Positions 34,666 to 45,234 of a DNA stretch of 64,000 bases are shown in pieces (position 1 is the first letter of the stretch; each line of letters opens with the position of its first letter). Source of the DNA: Tetrastigma voinierianum. Its lineage: Eukaryota > Streptophyta > Magnoliopsida > Vitales > Vitaceae. Both the position numbers and the translations under genes were made by a program. The stretch covers positions 248,001 through 312,000 of the forward strand of contig JAEQBH010000026.1 of NCBI GenBank assembly GCA_016808115.1. Direction: 5' to 3'. The notes under the pieces were generated by a model that was not told the origin of the DNA, made no database searches, and worked only from the letters and a program-made list of their open reading frames with translations.

Positions 34666-35889
34666 TACTACATGTACCTTTCAATGTCTGGTATTAGAGT
34701 CGGTCTACAAATCTCAAGATCCACCTTTTCTTTAACAATAATTTTTCATGGTTTGACTTCGATCCATGCTTTCAAATATAAACACACCGCCCAACTCATC
34801 CACGAACCACGGTAAAACTTGCAAATAATTGAAATGTTGACAAAATTCACGTGAAATAATAACACATTTTATATGAAGCGAAAATCATGTTGAATGCAAC
34901 CAACCATCGATCAAAAGCGGTATATATGTAAAGTATTTTATCACAATAGATATATTAACATAATACCCCAAATCATTTAAAAGCATATAAGCCATTTCAC
35001 GGTATAGATCTTTCGATTATGTTCACTGTAGGATCGTCCATTGTCGTGAATGCACATAATATAAATAAAACACATTTAGGCTCCGATAACTAAACCCAGC
35101 CCGACATTGGAACACCCAGAGGTGACCTTAGAATAATTTTAGAAGCTATGAAACCATCCCAATTGGACTCAGACGGGTCGATCACACGATGCCTTATAGG
35201 CTAGATACCCAGTGGGGCTTTTCACGGGAGCTAATTTCTCGAAATTGAGCGAGTCGATAATTCTAAAAACATCCAATTTCACTAGTCTGACTTCAATTTT
35301 GTCGATTTGACCAATTGATACTCTATTTCGATCCAGGCTTCTCGGTAATTGCGAAACAATAGCCTAAAAATGGAAAACTAACCAAACGGCGTCAGGGATT
35401 TACAAACCACATCAGTAAATCGAGGCGGGGAAATTCGGTTGGTACCGTCTGTAGTCAATGATGTTTGTCGTGGCCAGGAAAGCAGTCTAAGCCGGTAATT
35501 TAGGTTTCGTTGTAACTTCCAAGCGGTGCGAAATACGCAAAAAGGGACACGTAGATGAGTTCGAAGGTCGAAAATGGTGGAAAGGGTATGGGGTGGCCTG
35601 AAGTGGCGGAAAATGGCGATCCTGAAAACTTCAGGTGAAGCGGTCTGCGGCCGTAGTCGGGTCCTTGGCGGATCCGACCGTCCGGCGGTTGCGGAAGTGA
35701 ATTTCTGGCCGGCATCGTCGGCGATGGCGCGCCTCATGGTCAGCAGCGTGGCTGTTGGTTGGCGGAGGTGCACCGTCAAATTCGATCTTCCACGGCGCGC
35801 GGTGGCTACCGGCCCGAATGGTGTTCCCGGTTTGAAGTTTTCTCTTAGGTTTTGGGGGTTTAAAAATGTCTGGAGTGGGGTTTCTTTTG

Positions 35890-35906
35890 ACGCAAAGCTA
35901 TGTATA
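35890..35906 (+). promoter_or_regulatory. TATA-like element of the solo LTR
   Basis: TATGTATATATAGGCC lies about 300 bp from the TTACA end of the LTR. If the LTR is plus-oriented this spacing leaves a short R-U5, which is plausible for a Ty3/gypsy promoter. The motif is nearly symmetrical, so it does not prove the strand. Confidence 0.4.
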
Positions 35907-36217
35907 TATAGGCCTTAGGAATTCGCTTCGAATTAAAACTTTGCGAAGAAACTTGGACAACTGCTAAAACAACATCGTTTGAACTTCTGCAGAGTCATGC
36001 TTTTTATCGTAGGAGGTAGTTTGGACGTTCGACCGGTCTATGAACTTCGTATCGACGAGGCCTATGAAATGGTGTCTTGGTGAACCCAAAATTATTCATC
36101 CTTGAAAAAGTCAACTTTTGTCAACCTCCTAAGTGTTGGTCAAATCTAGTCAAATTTGGTCAAACTTAGTCAAACTTGGTCAAACTCGTATTATTTGGTG
36201 CGGGTCATTACAGTGCC

Positions 36218-38100
36218 AAACGGTACGCTACTGGTCCAACTCTTTCTAAAATCTCGTAAGGGCCAATGAATCTTTGACTCAATTTTCCTTTTCTTCCAAA
36301 ACGGAGTATCTTTTTCCATGAAGATGCTTTTAAAAAAAAACTTTGTCTCCGACTTCATACTCTAGATCCTTTCTCTTCAAATTAGCATAAGACCTTTGTC
36401 TATCAACGTGACTTTTAACCTCTTTGAATAATCAGGAACTTTCTTGTGTCCTTTACGTCAGGGACCCGATAATCTTATGCTCGTCCAACTCTGTCTAACA
36501 CATAATCTGCTCTTGTACAACAAACCTCCACTTTCATCTATGGCATAATCGGTCTTCTCTCCAGTACTGACTAACTGAACTATCTCTTGTAACTTGGTGT
36601 CATTTTTCTAAGCATCTACTATCATTTGCTTTAAATCCGGTATACTCTCAATTGAGCCAACAAGGCTCCATCGAGTGCAAGTCTCCAATCATAATCTTTC
36701 AAAGTCAAAGCAAAAATCATTTTCCTACTTAAGGCATCCGCCTTAACATTTGCTTTTCCAGGGTGGTAGTCTATGATGCAGTCATAATCCTTGATTAACT
36801 CTAACCACCTCCGCTGTCTCAAATTTAACTCTTTTTGCGTTAGCAAGTACTTGAGACTCTTATGATCGGTGTAAATTCTACACTTTTCCTTGTATAAGTA
36901 GTGTGGCCATATTTTCCAGCGAACACTACCGCGACCCAAACTGGAGTCATGAGTGGGATAATTGCATTCATGTGGCTTCAGCCCATGCGGAAGCATAAGC
37001 CAGCTTTCCATCTTGCATTAACACATCGAGCCGGTCACTGAGCGTCCATTATCTGGTATCTTATTTTCACGTAAGTTTCTTAATCACCCAGTGCTTCAGC
37101 CCGTGAGCCTTTCTCAGCCCCATTCAAAACTATTATGACATTTGTCACATCCACCGAACTTTATTCCTTTCTGAGTAACTTGGTGACGGAGAAGCTATGT
37201 GAAAAAGCCTCTCACAAATCTTCTATAATAACACCTTCGACCCGAGAAGCTTCTCTGTCAGTTACGTTTAAATTGGTTTCAAATTCAAATGACCTTAATC
37301 TTTGTAGGGTCAACTCAAATGGCATTACTAAAAATTCATAATGGCCATAATGGTTTCTGAAAGCTAGTTTCGGGACATCAACCTCTTTTAACCAGTGTTG
37401 ATAATATCTCGATCGTAAGTCTATCTTCGAAAATACACATGCTCCTTTCATTGATCAAATAAATCCTCACATTCTTGGCGATACTTATTGTAGCATCCTT
37501 TGTTTATTTCTGGGTGGTCGATGCACATCAGAAGAGTGCCATATTTCTTCTTAACAAATAAAGCTAGTGGCACCTCGGTGACACACACTAGGTCGGATGA
37601 AACCTTACGGTTAATAGCTATTGTAGTTGAGTCTTGACTCTTCGATTCAGAGTTGGAACCATACGGTAGGAATTGCCCTCGAAATAGGAGTCGTTCCTTA
37701 TGCAACCCGATAAAAGTCCGCTTCTCTTTGCAGAGTGCAAGTACTCCATTAATTCAGTATGAGGGAACTCCCAATCACGAGGAATATTTTAAGTGGGGTT
37801 GCTCTCTTTTGGAGTCAAGGATCAAAAGCGAAAAAGGCTTTACAACCTTTTCTTAAGCGTGGGCTTCCATAAATGATAACTCGGTATTGGTTTCATGTCG
37901 GATACCTTGTCTTTGTTACTTCGGATAGGTCAGGACATTTAAGCAAGACTATTTTCTTATCACAATCAACTATGGCCCTATGTTTGGATAACCAATCCAT
38001 TCTAGACAATATACAAAACAAGGACATCCACATTAGGCTAACACATTACTATGTAGGTACTTCCTTAATCTAAGACTCTTCTAGAAACGCCTAAACGTAG
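36218..38100 (-). pseudogene. Tekay/Del-like Ty3/gypsy pol, internally deleted
   Basis: Minus-strand pieces in order are as follows. About 38070-37860 is a protease tail with a hydrophobic I-L-G-M-D-W-L-like block, broken by stops. 37705-37212 is the RT start, with LFVKKKYGTLLMCID and then [33 protein letters not shown]. 37011-36631 is RNase H, with [52 protein letters not shown]. About 36650-36500 is the start of integrase (IPDLKQMI...GGLLYKSRL). 36430-36218 is the integrase C-terminus (RQRSYANLKRKDLEYEVGD, then the GPVAYRLA block). The frame jumps from the first to the last integrase piece, so the HHCC-DDE catalytic core is missing. Gag is also missing between protease and LTR. Multiple stops occur and the copy is not autonomous. 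Confidence 0.9.
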
Positions 38101-38112
38101 GCTCTGATACCA
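38101..38112 (-). other. Primer-binding site of the gypsy element (initiator tRNA-Met)
   Basis: The minus strand reads TGGTATCAGAGC, complementary to the 3' end of plant initiator tRNA-Met. It starts six bases after the end of the 5' LTR (CACA at 38119-38122 on minus). This fixes the element's orientation and the LTR terminus. Confidence 0.92.
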
Positions 38113-38118
38113 CTAACC

Positions 38119-40400
38119 TGTGACGCCCCCAACTCGGCACACGGTGTCAAGCGAGGGTGTCATTTTTTTTTTTTAATTGATAACCTTTAAGCTTATTCAT
38201 TCATATAATGTTAAACATTTAACTTGTCTTATATTTTGTAGCGTGGATTACAAAATATATATAAGTTCGTTTGTGAAGTATTCAACATTTACAAAATATT
38301 TACATTGTTTAAAAAAACAAAACATATCTGAAAAAATATACCAAAAGGTGCTTTAGTGGGCTAGTAGTGTGTTGAAGCGCGGATTTGTTGTCTGATATTG
38401 GTTCCATTTACCTTTACCTTTTGCGGTTGAAACTTTCCGTACTAACATAACAGTAGAGTAACACATAAGACTATTCAGCAAGTCCTTCGCTTCCCTACCC
38501 GCCCATACATCTAACACTCATACTCATTTAACTTGCCACCTTGCTTCTGTTTACCTCCTTACCTTATTTCATTCCTTACTCATTTTTCTTTGCTTCTTAT
38601 TTCTGTCCTTTTGACATATGCTCATACTTAGCGTGCAACCTTCTGCTCATATCACATAGACTTTAACATGTTTGATGTTTGTTTTTTATGTTTCAACCAT
38701 GCCAGGCTTGCTTCAGGGATGGATAAAGGAAATTATAAGGGCAGCGTATACTCATATGCAAACGGTGGTCTATAAGGGCCGAAAGCATTATCATTGTCTG
38801 AGACAATGACCATCTAAGGACTCAGTGTGAAATGACCCAAACGGAGATGGCCAGTCGTATGTTTGCAGACTTGTTTTTTCCTAATAGGCATGCCGTCCCA
38901 TCCTCCCAACAGGTTCTAAGTAAGACAATCCATGTGTATTTTTATGTTCGATTACATATCTCGTATTCAGGAATAATTATTGTCATCCCGGTAATCATAT
39001 GCAATATTTTGTCATTTATTTGTATCTTTGCATTTTCATATCTCATTATATACATGAATAACTATGGTTACCATGTATGCTTATGAGCTATTTATTATCA
39101 TTTCAATTTCATCGAGCTATATATGGATGGATTCTAGACTCAAAGGGCTTTCCATAGAGTCCAAGAACACCCAAAACGGAGTTCAGATGAAGAAATTATG
39201 ACCGTCTGAAGTTGGAGGCTTCCCATAAACATTGGCTACAAGCAACACCAGCAGGGCCTATTGTTTTTCGTGATTTGTAATTTGATTTTACAGGACTCAA
39301 ACTTCCAAGGTTGAACTGGAAATAAATATTGTATTCTACAAGTGAATCTTCCATGCTGCTATTTTCACACTATCTTCACCAAATTTACAACTAGTGCATA
39401 AACAAAAAAAAATGCAAATGGTGTGGAACTATAGACAGTCTCCTTAAGACAATAAAACTGTAGAATTCTTTCATAGACTAATACATAAAATTCTTATCAA
39501 CCACTCTTCTGTTCCCATCGGTGAAAAGCGCAAGCTGCAAAAATAGCTAGAATATCTTGTCGTTCATCGAATTTACATCGATAATAAAAATGTTTTATGA
39601 CCGCAACATGAAAGATTTGAACTATATTTTAATCTAAATCACCTATGAATTTTAATTTCTAAATTGGGTGTCAAATATTTTCTCAGCCTGTATTTGACTG
39701 CCACAATTTCCAACAACCCAAATTAATTTTTTTCATAAAGCTTCTACCTAACTTATGGATCATCTTCCCAGATGCTTCCACCATCCTAATTTCAACAACC
39801 CAGAATTATAATACTCTTATTTAGTCTAACAAAGTTTCCACCAAACTTGTGAACCATTTTCTTAGATGATTCCACTAAGGTTGTGAACCATTTTCCCACA
39901 TTCATCGTGACCAAACGAAATGCGAAGCAACATTCAATCAACACAGATCAAATTTCATGGACACGTGCTGAGATTTGGCAATAACCAACTCAAAAAAATG
40001 ATACAAAACAATTTATCGATAAGGAGGCGGGACCGACAATCTTGGTGTACAAATCCATACCTTTCTAGGCTTTCTTCTTTTCTTCCTCTTATCTTCTTCT
40101 TACCTTACTCTCTCTTGCCTCACTTACCACACGCTTGGCTCTCCCACAGTGCCCAAATGAGAGACTAAAATGGGTTTATCCCATTTTGAGTTAATTCAAC
40201 TTATTTCTTGGCTTTGAGAATTTTATCCACTCTTAACACATTTTTAGTCCTCATCTCTCTTTCGTTTACAAATCAAGGATTATACATATTTATTTAGCAC
40301 AAATCTTATGCGAGAAACTTTGTATCGTTTGACCAGAGTTGCGATTTTACGTATGGCATCATGAATTAAAGTTTCCCGAATTTCGAAAAAACAACAAATT
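38119..40400 (-). mobile_element. 5' LTR of the gypsy element (copy in first duplicon)
   Basis: On the plus strand it begins TGTGACGCCCCCAACTCGG, which is the LTR's 3' terminus on the minus strand. It aligns with 30246-32867 and, inside the segmental duplication, with 54342-56650. The outer edge near 40400 is approximate because the left LTR diverges there. A T-tract at 38163-38174 and a CT-rich patch near 40070-40120 are shared with the other copies. Confidence 0.82.
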
Positions 40401-42168
40401 AAATGCCGTTGTTATCTGTTATTGCAAGTGATGTGTGCTTGGAGTGCATGTGAGTCACGGTCGCATCGGAAGTGGCACTAGTGCGGTGGAAGAGTGGTTA
40501 GCAAAGAAGTGTAATTTGTCGCGCCAGCGATCGACGGAGTGGTATGTTTAAAGATTGGAGTTTAGTGAATAAAGTGTGTCGTATTCGAGAAGAGTAGGCC
40601 CCAGTGGTTGATCTGGAAGGCTTAAATATCATGACATGTATGGATCAGATGATTCGTCGCTAGGAAAATAATGATTAAAATATTTTATTGGAAATGTATA
40701 TTGTATTTTTATTTTCTTATGGTTGAAAAATCTGAAATGATTGAATGAATAAGTAGGTGTCGGCTGGTTGGAATATCTTATTTTGTAGTGATAGAAACTT
40801 AAATACGTTTAAATGTAATTATATTTGATTAATAAAATTTTTGAATGATGTATTTTATTTTGAATTGTTTTAAGCTTACTTTTATTTAACTTTTGAATCT
40901 GTTAAATAAAAAACTTCACGTGAAGTGGTTGGGCTTTTAAGTGCTCCCAGACGGGCTGCGGGGCGAGCTTATCGACGGGGGCACCCAGACGGGCGCTGGG
41001 GGCGGGCTGGCGGAGAGCCCACGGGCTAGCCACGGGGCGAGCTGGGGCGAGGAACTACAGGCGGATGCAGGCGACCTAAAAGCCCACGATTCGGGTCCGA
41101 CCACGAGAAGTGGTAGGACTAGAATGAACCGTGCCCAGGCCGGCCAGCCCGCTAACGAGGATTGGACCAGGGCTTGGGCTGTCGGGCTTAGGCCGATCTA
41201 GCGTCAATTTGGCCTGCAGGCTGTGCAGGAACTTTGGAGATCGCTAACATGGTGACATTAGATTATGCCTTACGTTATTTTAATTATTAATTCAAACAAA
41301 TTAGTAATTCTGATTACTGAACCTTTTAGGAGCTTAAAAAAATTAGCATTATATTTAACAATTATGAACCTTTAGTCATTTAGTTAATATTTCACTTTCC
41401 CTTTTTTTTTATGCATTCAAAATTGATGAGTACCAAAGTCAATCTATTATCCTGGTGCTGAGGTTTGGTAGACCTGAACCAGGTGTTTGTCCATTTAATC
41501 CCATAATCTTAGAGGACATAATGATATTTTATTATCTATATGGAGATGTTTATCAAATCTCACATCGGTAAGGGAGAAGTTTTTGACACCATATATAATA
41601 TATTGGATAGCCTTACGCTTAGGCTTAGCCCTCAAGTCCATTTGGTTTTCTGCGGGCCGAGAACCCAAGTCTAGGTCCAGTCAAAGACATAGGCATTTTT
41701 GTAAATAAATGAAATTTCAAGAGTGGTCTCGTTTCCCACACCAATATAATTTATATAAACCCCAAAAACGACACGTTTTAAGGCAAGGCTAGGCCAGAAA
41801 TCTGAGAGCGAGGGCCTCTCCATATGCGTATGAGCACCTTTTAACCTTACAGGCATACGAATTTTTACTGAGTATGAATATCAAAATCAACAATATTAGG
41901 TAAAAATTTTATGCTTATTTCAAAACCTGTTTGAGTATACACCTTCACCTTGTAATATCATTATTCACCAAAACTCAACATACTTATACAAAATGGCCCT
42001 AAAATGGCCTATACATGCTTGGTTCACAGTAATATATATGTGTTCTTAGCTTATACTATGCTATTAAAGACAGTCCTCCATTTCCAAATCAATCAAAATT
42101 CAAAACATAGATCATGTTATTTCTATACACAGCATGTCAAGAACACGAACCGCCGATTTCTGTTGGAT
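40401..42168. other. Intergenic region downstream of LYK copy 1
   Basis: 40930-41230 is a GC-rich island of repeated GGGC/CGGGCT words amid AT-rich DNA, like the subterminal parts of some hAT elements. 41560-41625 carries a TCTCACATCGG word followed 24 bp later by TATATAATATA. No coding gene is recognised; the open frame at 40941-41201 lies in the GC-rich island and has no domain. Confidence 0.45.
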
Positions 42169-45083
42169 CTATCTAGCTATAACTGCATCAGGAGCCGATC
42201 CGTCTTCGGATACATCAAAGAAGAAATCCTCACACTTACAGAGAGCATACACAATGTCAACCATGCTAGGCCTCTTTGAAGGATCTCTGTGTGTACAAGC
42301 AGTGGCCACAGCCATCACATTCATCACATTGTCCATAGAGAAAGACTCCCTAAGAAGATCTTCATCCATCCAATCCTTTAGTCTCTTTGCCTTCACATTC
42401 TCATCCTTCCCATCCAAAATTCCATTTGCTTTCATCCAAAGAACCCTTCCATCTTCATCCACTGCCACCTTCCCTGAAATCAGCTCAAGCAGAACCACCC
42501 CAAATGAGAAAACATCCATTCTCGTCGAAACCACACCATCTGCTAGATACTCTGGAGCAATGTAGCCTTGAGTTCCAACAATGTGCATGGTTATAGCATT
42601 GCATCCAGATTTAGCTAACCCGAAATTTGCTATCTTGGCTCTCATGTTTGCATCTAACAGGATGTTGCTGCTTTTGACGTCTTTATGCACAACTCGGGGT
42701 CTCGTGTGCTCATGAATGTACTGGAGGCCATTCGCAACATCTATAGCGATTCTTAGCCTTGTTTTCCAGTTTAGTTTTTCATCCCTGTCTCCATGCAGCC
42801 ATGACTGTAGAGATCCATTTTCTACATACTCGTAAGCTAGATAGCAATTTACTTCAGGGTCTATGCAGAAGCCCTCAAGCCTCACCAGATTCCCATGGTT
42901 CACCTTCAAAATGGAAAAATCAGTCACAATTTTATTCCTAGCAAAAAGCATAACCAGTGAAATATTGGAAAGTTCAACTCACCCTTGAATAAATTTTAAG
43001 ATTAATTTTTACCATATATTGTCTTTCTGATATCTAGACAATGAATTATTGTTTCAAGTGGCTATCAAATAAAACAGAAAAAGTTAACCTCCATAGGGAA
43101 TCTAATGATATATTAGGACTAAAATCAAATATAAAAGAAGAATTTGAATGCTACTTTGCTTTGGCAATCATCCTATCATCCAAAGCTAGCCAAAATAATT
43201 AATATTTGAAACCTAAGCATGGATTATTTTAGGCCTTAAACCTAACAATTAGACACATCACTATACCTAACCATTATCTTATTATAAAAGAATTAAACTA
43301 TTGGGAATATCAATTTTATGATGCGAATCTTCCACCACTGGTGTCCTTTTCGCTTCCAATCCAATGTTCCATTTTCCACCCCCCATTTCCTTCAATACTT
43401 TCTACTTTTCCTCTCTAAATTATGATTATGTTGATCATGGACTTCCACACACCATGATCTCAGAAACAATGAGTCAGAAAAGACAAACAAAATTGATGAA
43501 CTGGTAGAAAAATAGCAGCAAAATAGCAGAAGGCTTCTAATTTTCTTCTGAAGCAGATATAACCAGTATAAGGCTGCCAAACAGGGCTAAGTTTCATCAG
43601 GCAAATGACAAGAGAGATCCATTCTTGATGGTTTTAATTAACAGACTAAGGAAATGATTCCAAGGGTAGGTGTAGTGTCATAGGAGTGAAAGGTGAGGTC
43701 TGAACTCAACATTATCAAGGCCTTTTCTCGAAGACATAGGCCCTAATAAAACCGTGCGGACTGGTGGGAAGTCGAGTGTGCGGCTTTTAAGTCGTATGTG
43801 ATCTGATTTTGAGATACTAAAAATTTTCAAGTGATCTGATTCTTGATATACTAAAACTACTTGATGGAAGTGCAAACAAAACTATTCTATGACATATTTG
43901 GAGTAATTATATATGGGATTTTTTTACCTTTTGCAAGATCTTCAGCTCTTCATAGGCATTCCACTTCATCTTCTTGATAGCATAGAGCTCTCCATCAATA
44001 CACCCTTTATACACAGACCCTTGAATCAGTGAACGCTCGCTAAACCCACCAGTAGCATCTCTCAATTCTTCAATTCCGTACACTTTATACTTGTCCAAAC
44101 AATCCGAAACATCGGCCATCAAACTCATCTCCTCCGCCTTCAACCCCTTCCCGCCCCCAACCCAGAGGCCTCTCCTTATCTCCCTCAATTTGCCCCATCT
44201 TCTCCACCATAACGTTTCTATAAACCCAAAATCCGATCAACAGAATTAACAATACCCCACATATCCCCAACCCAATTGATAATCCTATGACCGCCCCCTT
44301 TCTCTCATCCCTCAGGACAGTGGCCGCTGCCGGAGCGGTAGCGTTGACGGTGACATTAGGCTGTGTGATGTTTGGAAGCCGGGAAACTGGCACGAAAATG
44401 GTCTGGAAGGGCTGGATGTTATCTCCATTAACGTCTGTAATTGACGCTGTATCTGACCCAAACGATGAAGCGACGCTAGTCAAGTTATCGGAAGGCTGAA
44501 ACACATAAGAAATTAGAAAATTGACTCCGTTTATCAACTGGGTTTCGTTAGGGCACTTGCAGAAGATGGGGAAAATGACGTTCTGGCCGATTTCAAGCAG
44601 GGTGGGAACGAGGGTGGGATTCACAACTTCGACGGAGTAGTAAGTTGTGAGGTTGAGGAAGCTGAAAGTGGATACGCTGTAGAAGGTGTCGCCGCTCTTG
44701 ATGGTGTAGCTGATATTGGCGTAAGAAATGGCGGCGGCGGCGGTGGCGTTGGAATTGACGGAGTTGCAGGAGCAAGTGAGAGGGACGAAGAGGCGTTGAC
44801 CGGCGAGGAGGGGGTTGGAGGGAGAGGAGATGTTGCTGGGTTCGGATATCATGAGGCGGCTGAGCTCGAAGAGGTCGGCAATGGAGGCGAGGTCGAGGAA
44901 GTTGGGAGAAGTGGCGGTGTAAAACGCGTAGGTTTGGCAGGGGTAGGAGGAGACGTTGGCGGCGCAGACATAGCCGGTGGCGTTTGGTTCAGACTGGGCC
45001 AGGGAGTAGTAGAAATGGAAAGAGCAGAGGAAGAAGAAGAGAAGAAGAGAAGAAACGGTGTCGTTGAAGGGTCTGAGCCTCAT
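42169..45083 (-). CDS. LysM receptor-like kinase, LYK4/LYK5 type (copy 1)
   Basis: A plasma-membrane receptor of the family that perceives chitin or other N-acetylglucosamine oligomers with CERK1-type partners. Two exons, 45083-43928 and 42903-42169. The intron (43927-42904) has GT and AG ends in phase 0; about 629 residues are predicted. The first ATG in frame is 45083, followed by a signal peptide (about residues 1-30). Three LysM modules follow (about 35-230) with Cys-x-Cys pairs (TCSCNS, CKCPNE). The transmembrane helix is GAVIGLSIGLGICGVLLILL. The kinase domain has a degenerate glycine loop (IQGSVYKG), the ATP lysine in YAIKK, HKDVKSSN in the catalytic loop, NFG in place of DFG, and GYIAPEYLADG. 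Loss of the DFG aspartate predicts a pseudokinase, as in LYK4/5/LYR receptors. One extra C at 44161-44163 breaks the frame after the transmembrane segment. Copy 2 lacks it, so it may be an assembly error. Confidence 0.9.
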
Positions 45084-45149
45084 GTCTCCCTGCAAATCTG
45101 CAACTGGCAAAAGTTGTTATGGTATGGCAATGGCATGGATTGATTTGCA

Positions 45150-45234
45150 TTATATAAATTTTGTTGAATTCACAGTCAATAATTAGTCAAAATGGCAATG
45201 GGGGTGTGAGACCCACTTCCTTTTAGTCAGTCAA
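45150..45234 (-). promoter_or_regulatory. Putative core promoter and W-box cluster of LYK copy 1
   Basis: The minus strand has TATATAA at 45156-45150, about 70 bp before the ATG. TTGACT (W-box core with flank) occurs at 45179-45174, 45190-45185 and 45234-45229. The same arrangement is kept in copy 2 at 61421-61506. W-boxes bind WRKY factors and are common in immune-receptor promoters; function here is inferred. Confidence 0.5.

Larger units (their letters stand above)
33171..36212. mobile_element. Solo LTR nested in the gypsy integrase, GTGCC target duplication
   Basis: The segment begins TGTGAGAGCCCC and ends GGGTCATTACA. It is flanked by the identical 5-mer GTGCC at 33166-33170 and 36213-36217. 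The interrupted integrase frame ends at one junction and resumes at the other. It contains no gag, pol or primer site, so it is a solo LTR of 3,042 bp left by LTR-LTR recombination. Inside are a GC-rich tandem duplication (33171-33800), an array of CACGTG-containing units (34210-34665), a TATA-like TATATATAG near 35900 and a TTGAC-core cluster near the end. Long frames inside (33824-33138 minus, 33280-33672 plus, 35779-35378 minus) reflect GC-rich composition and match no gene I know. Orientation is uncertain; the TATA position favours plus. Confidence 0.9.

Noticed and set aside
35378..35918. Overlapping open frames of 114-133 codons on both strands
   Set aside because: GC-rich part of the solo LTR, open on both strands, no domain.
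42134..42596. Plus-strand open frames opposite the LYK kinase exon
   Set aside because: Shadow frames of the minus-strand kinase. Both LYK copies show the same antisense frames with shifts.
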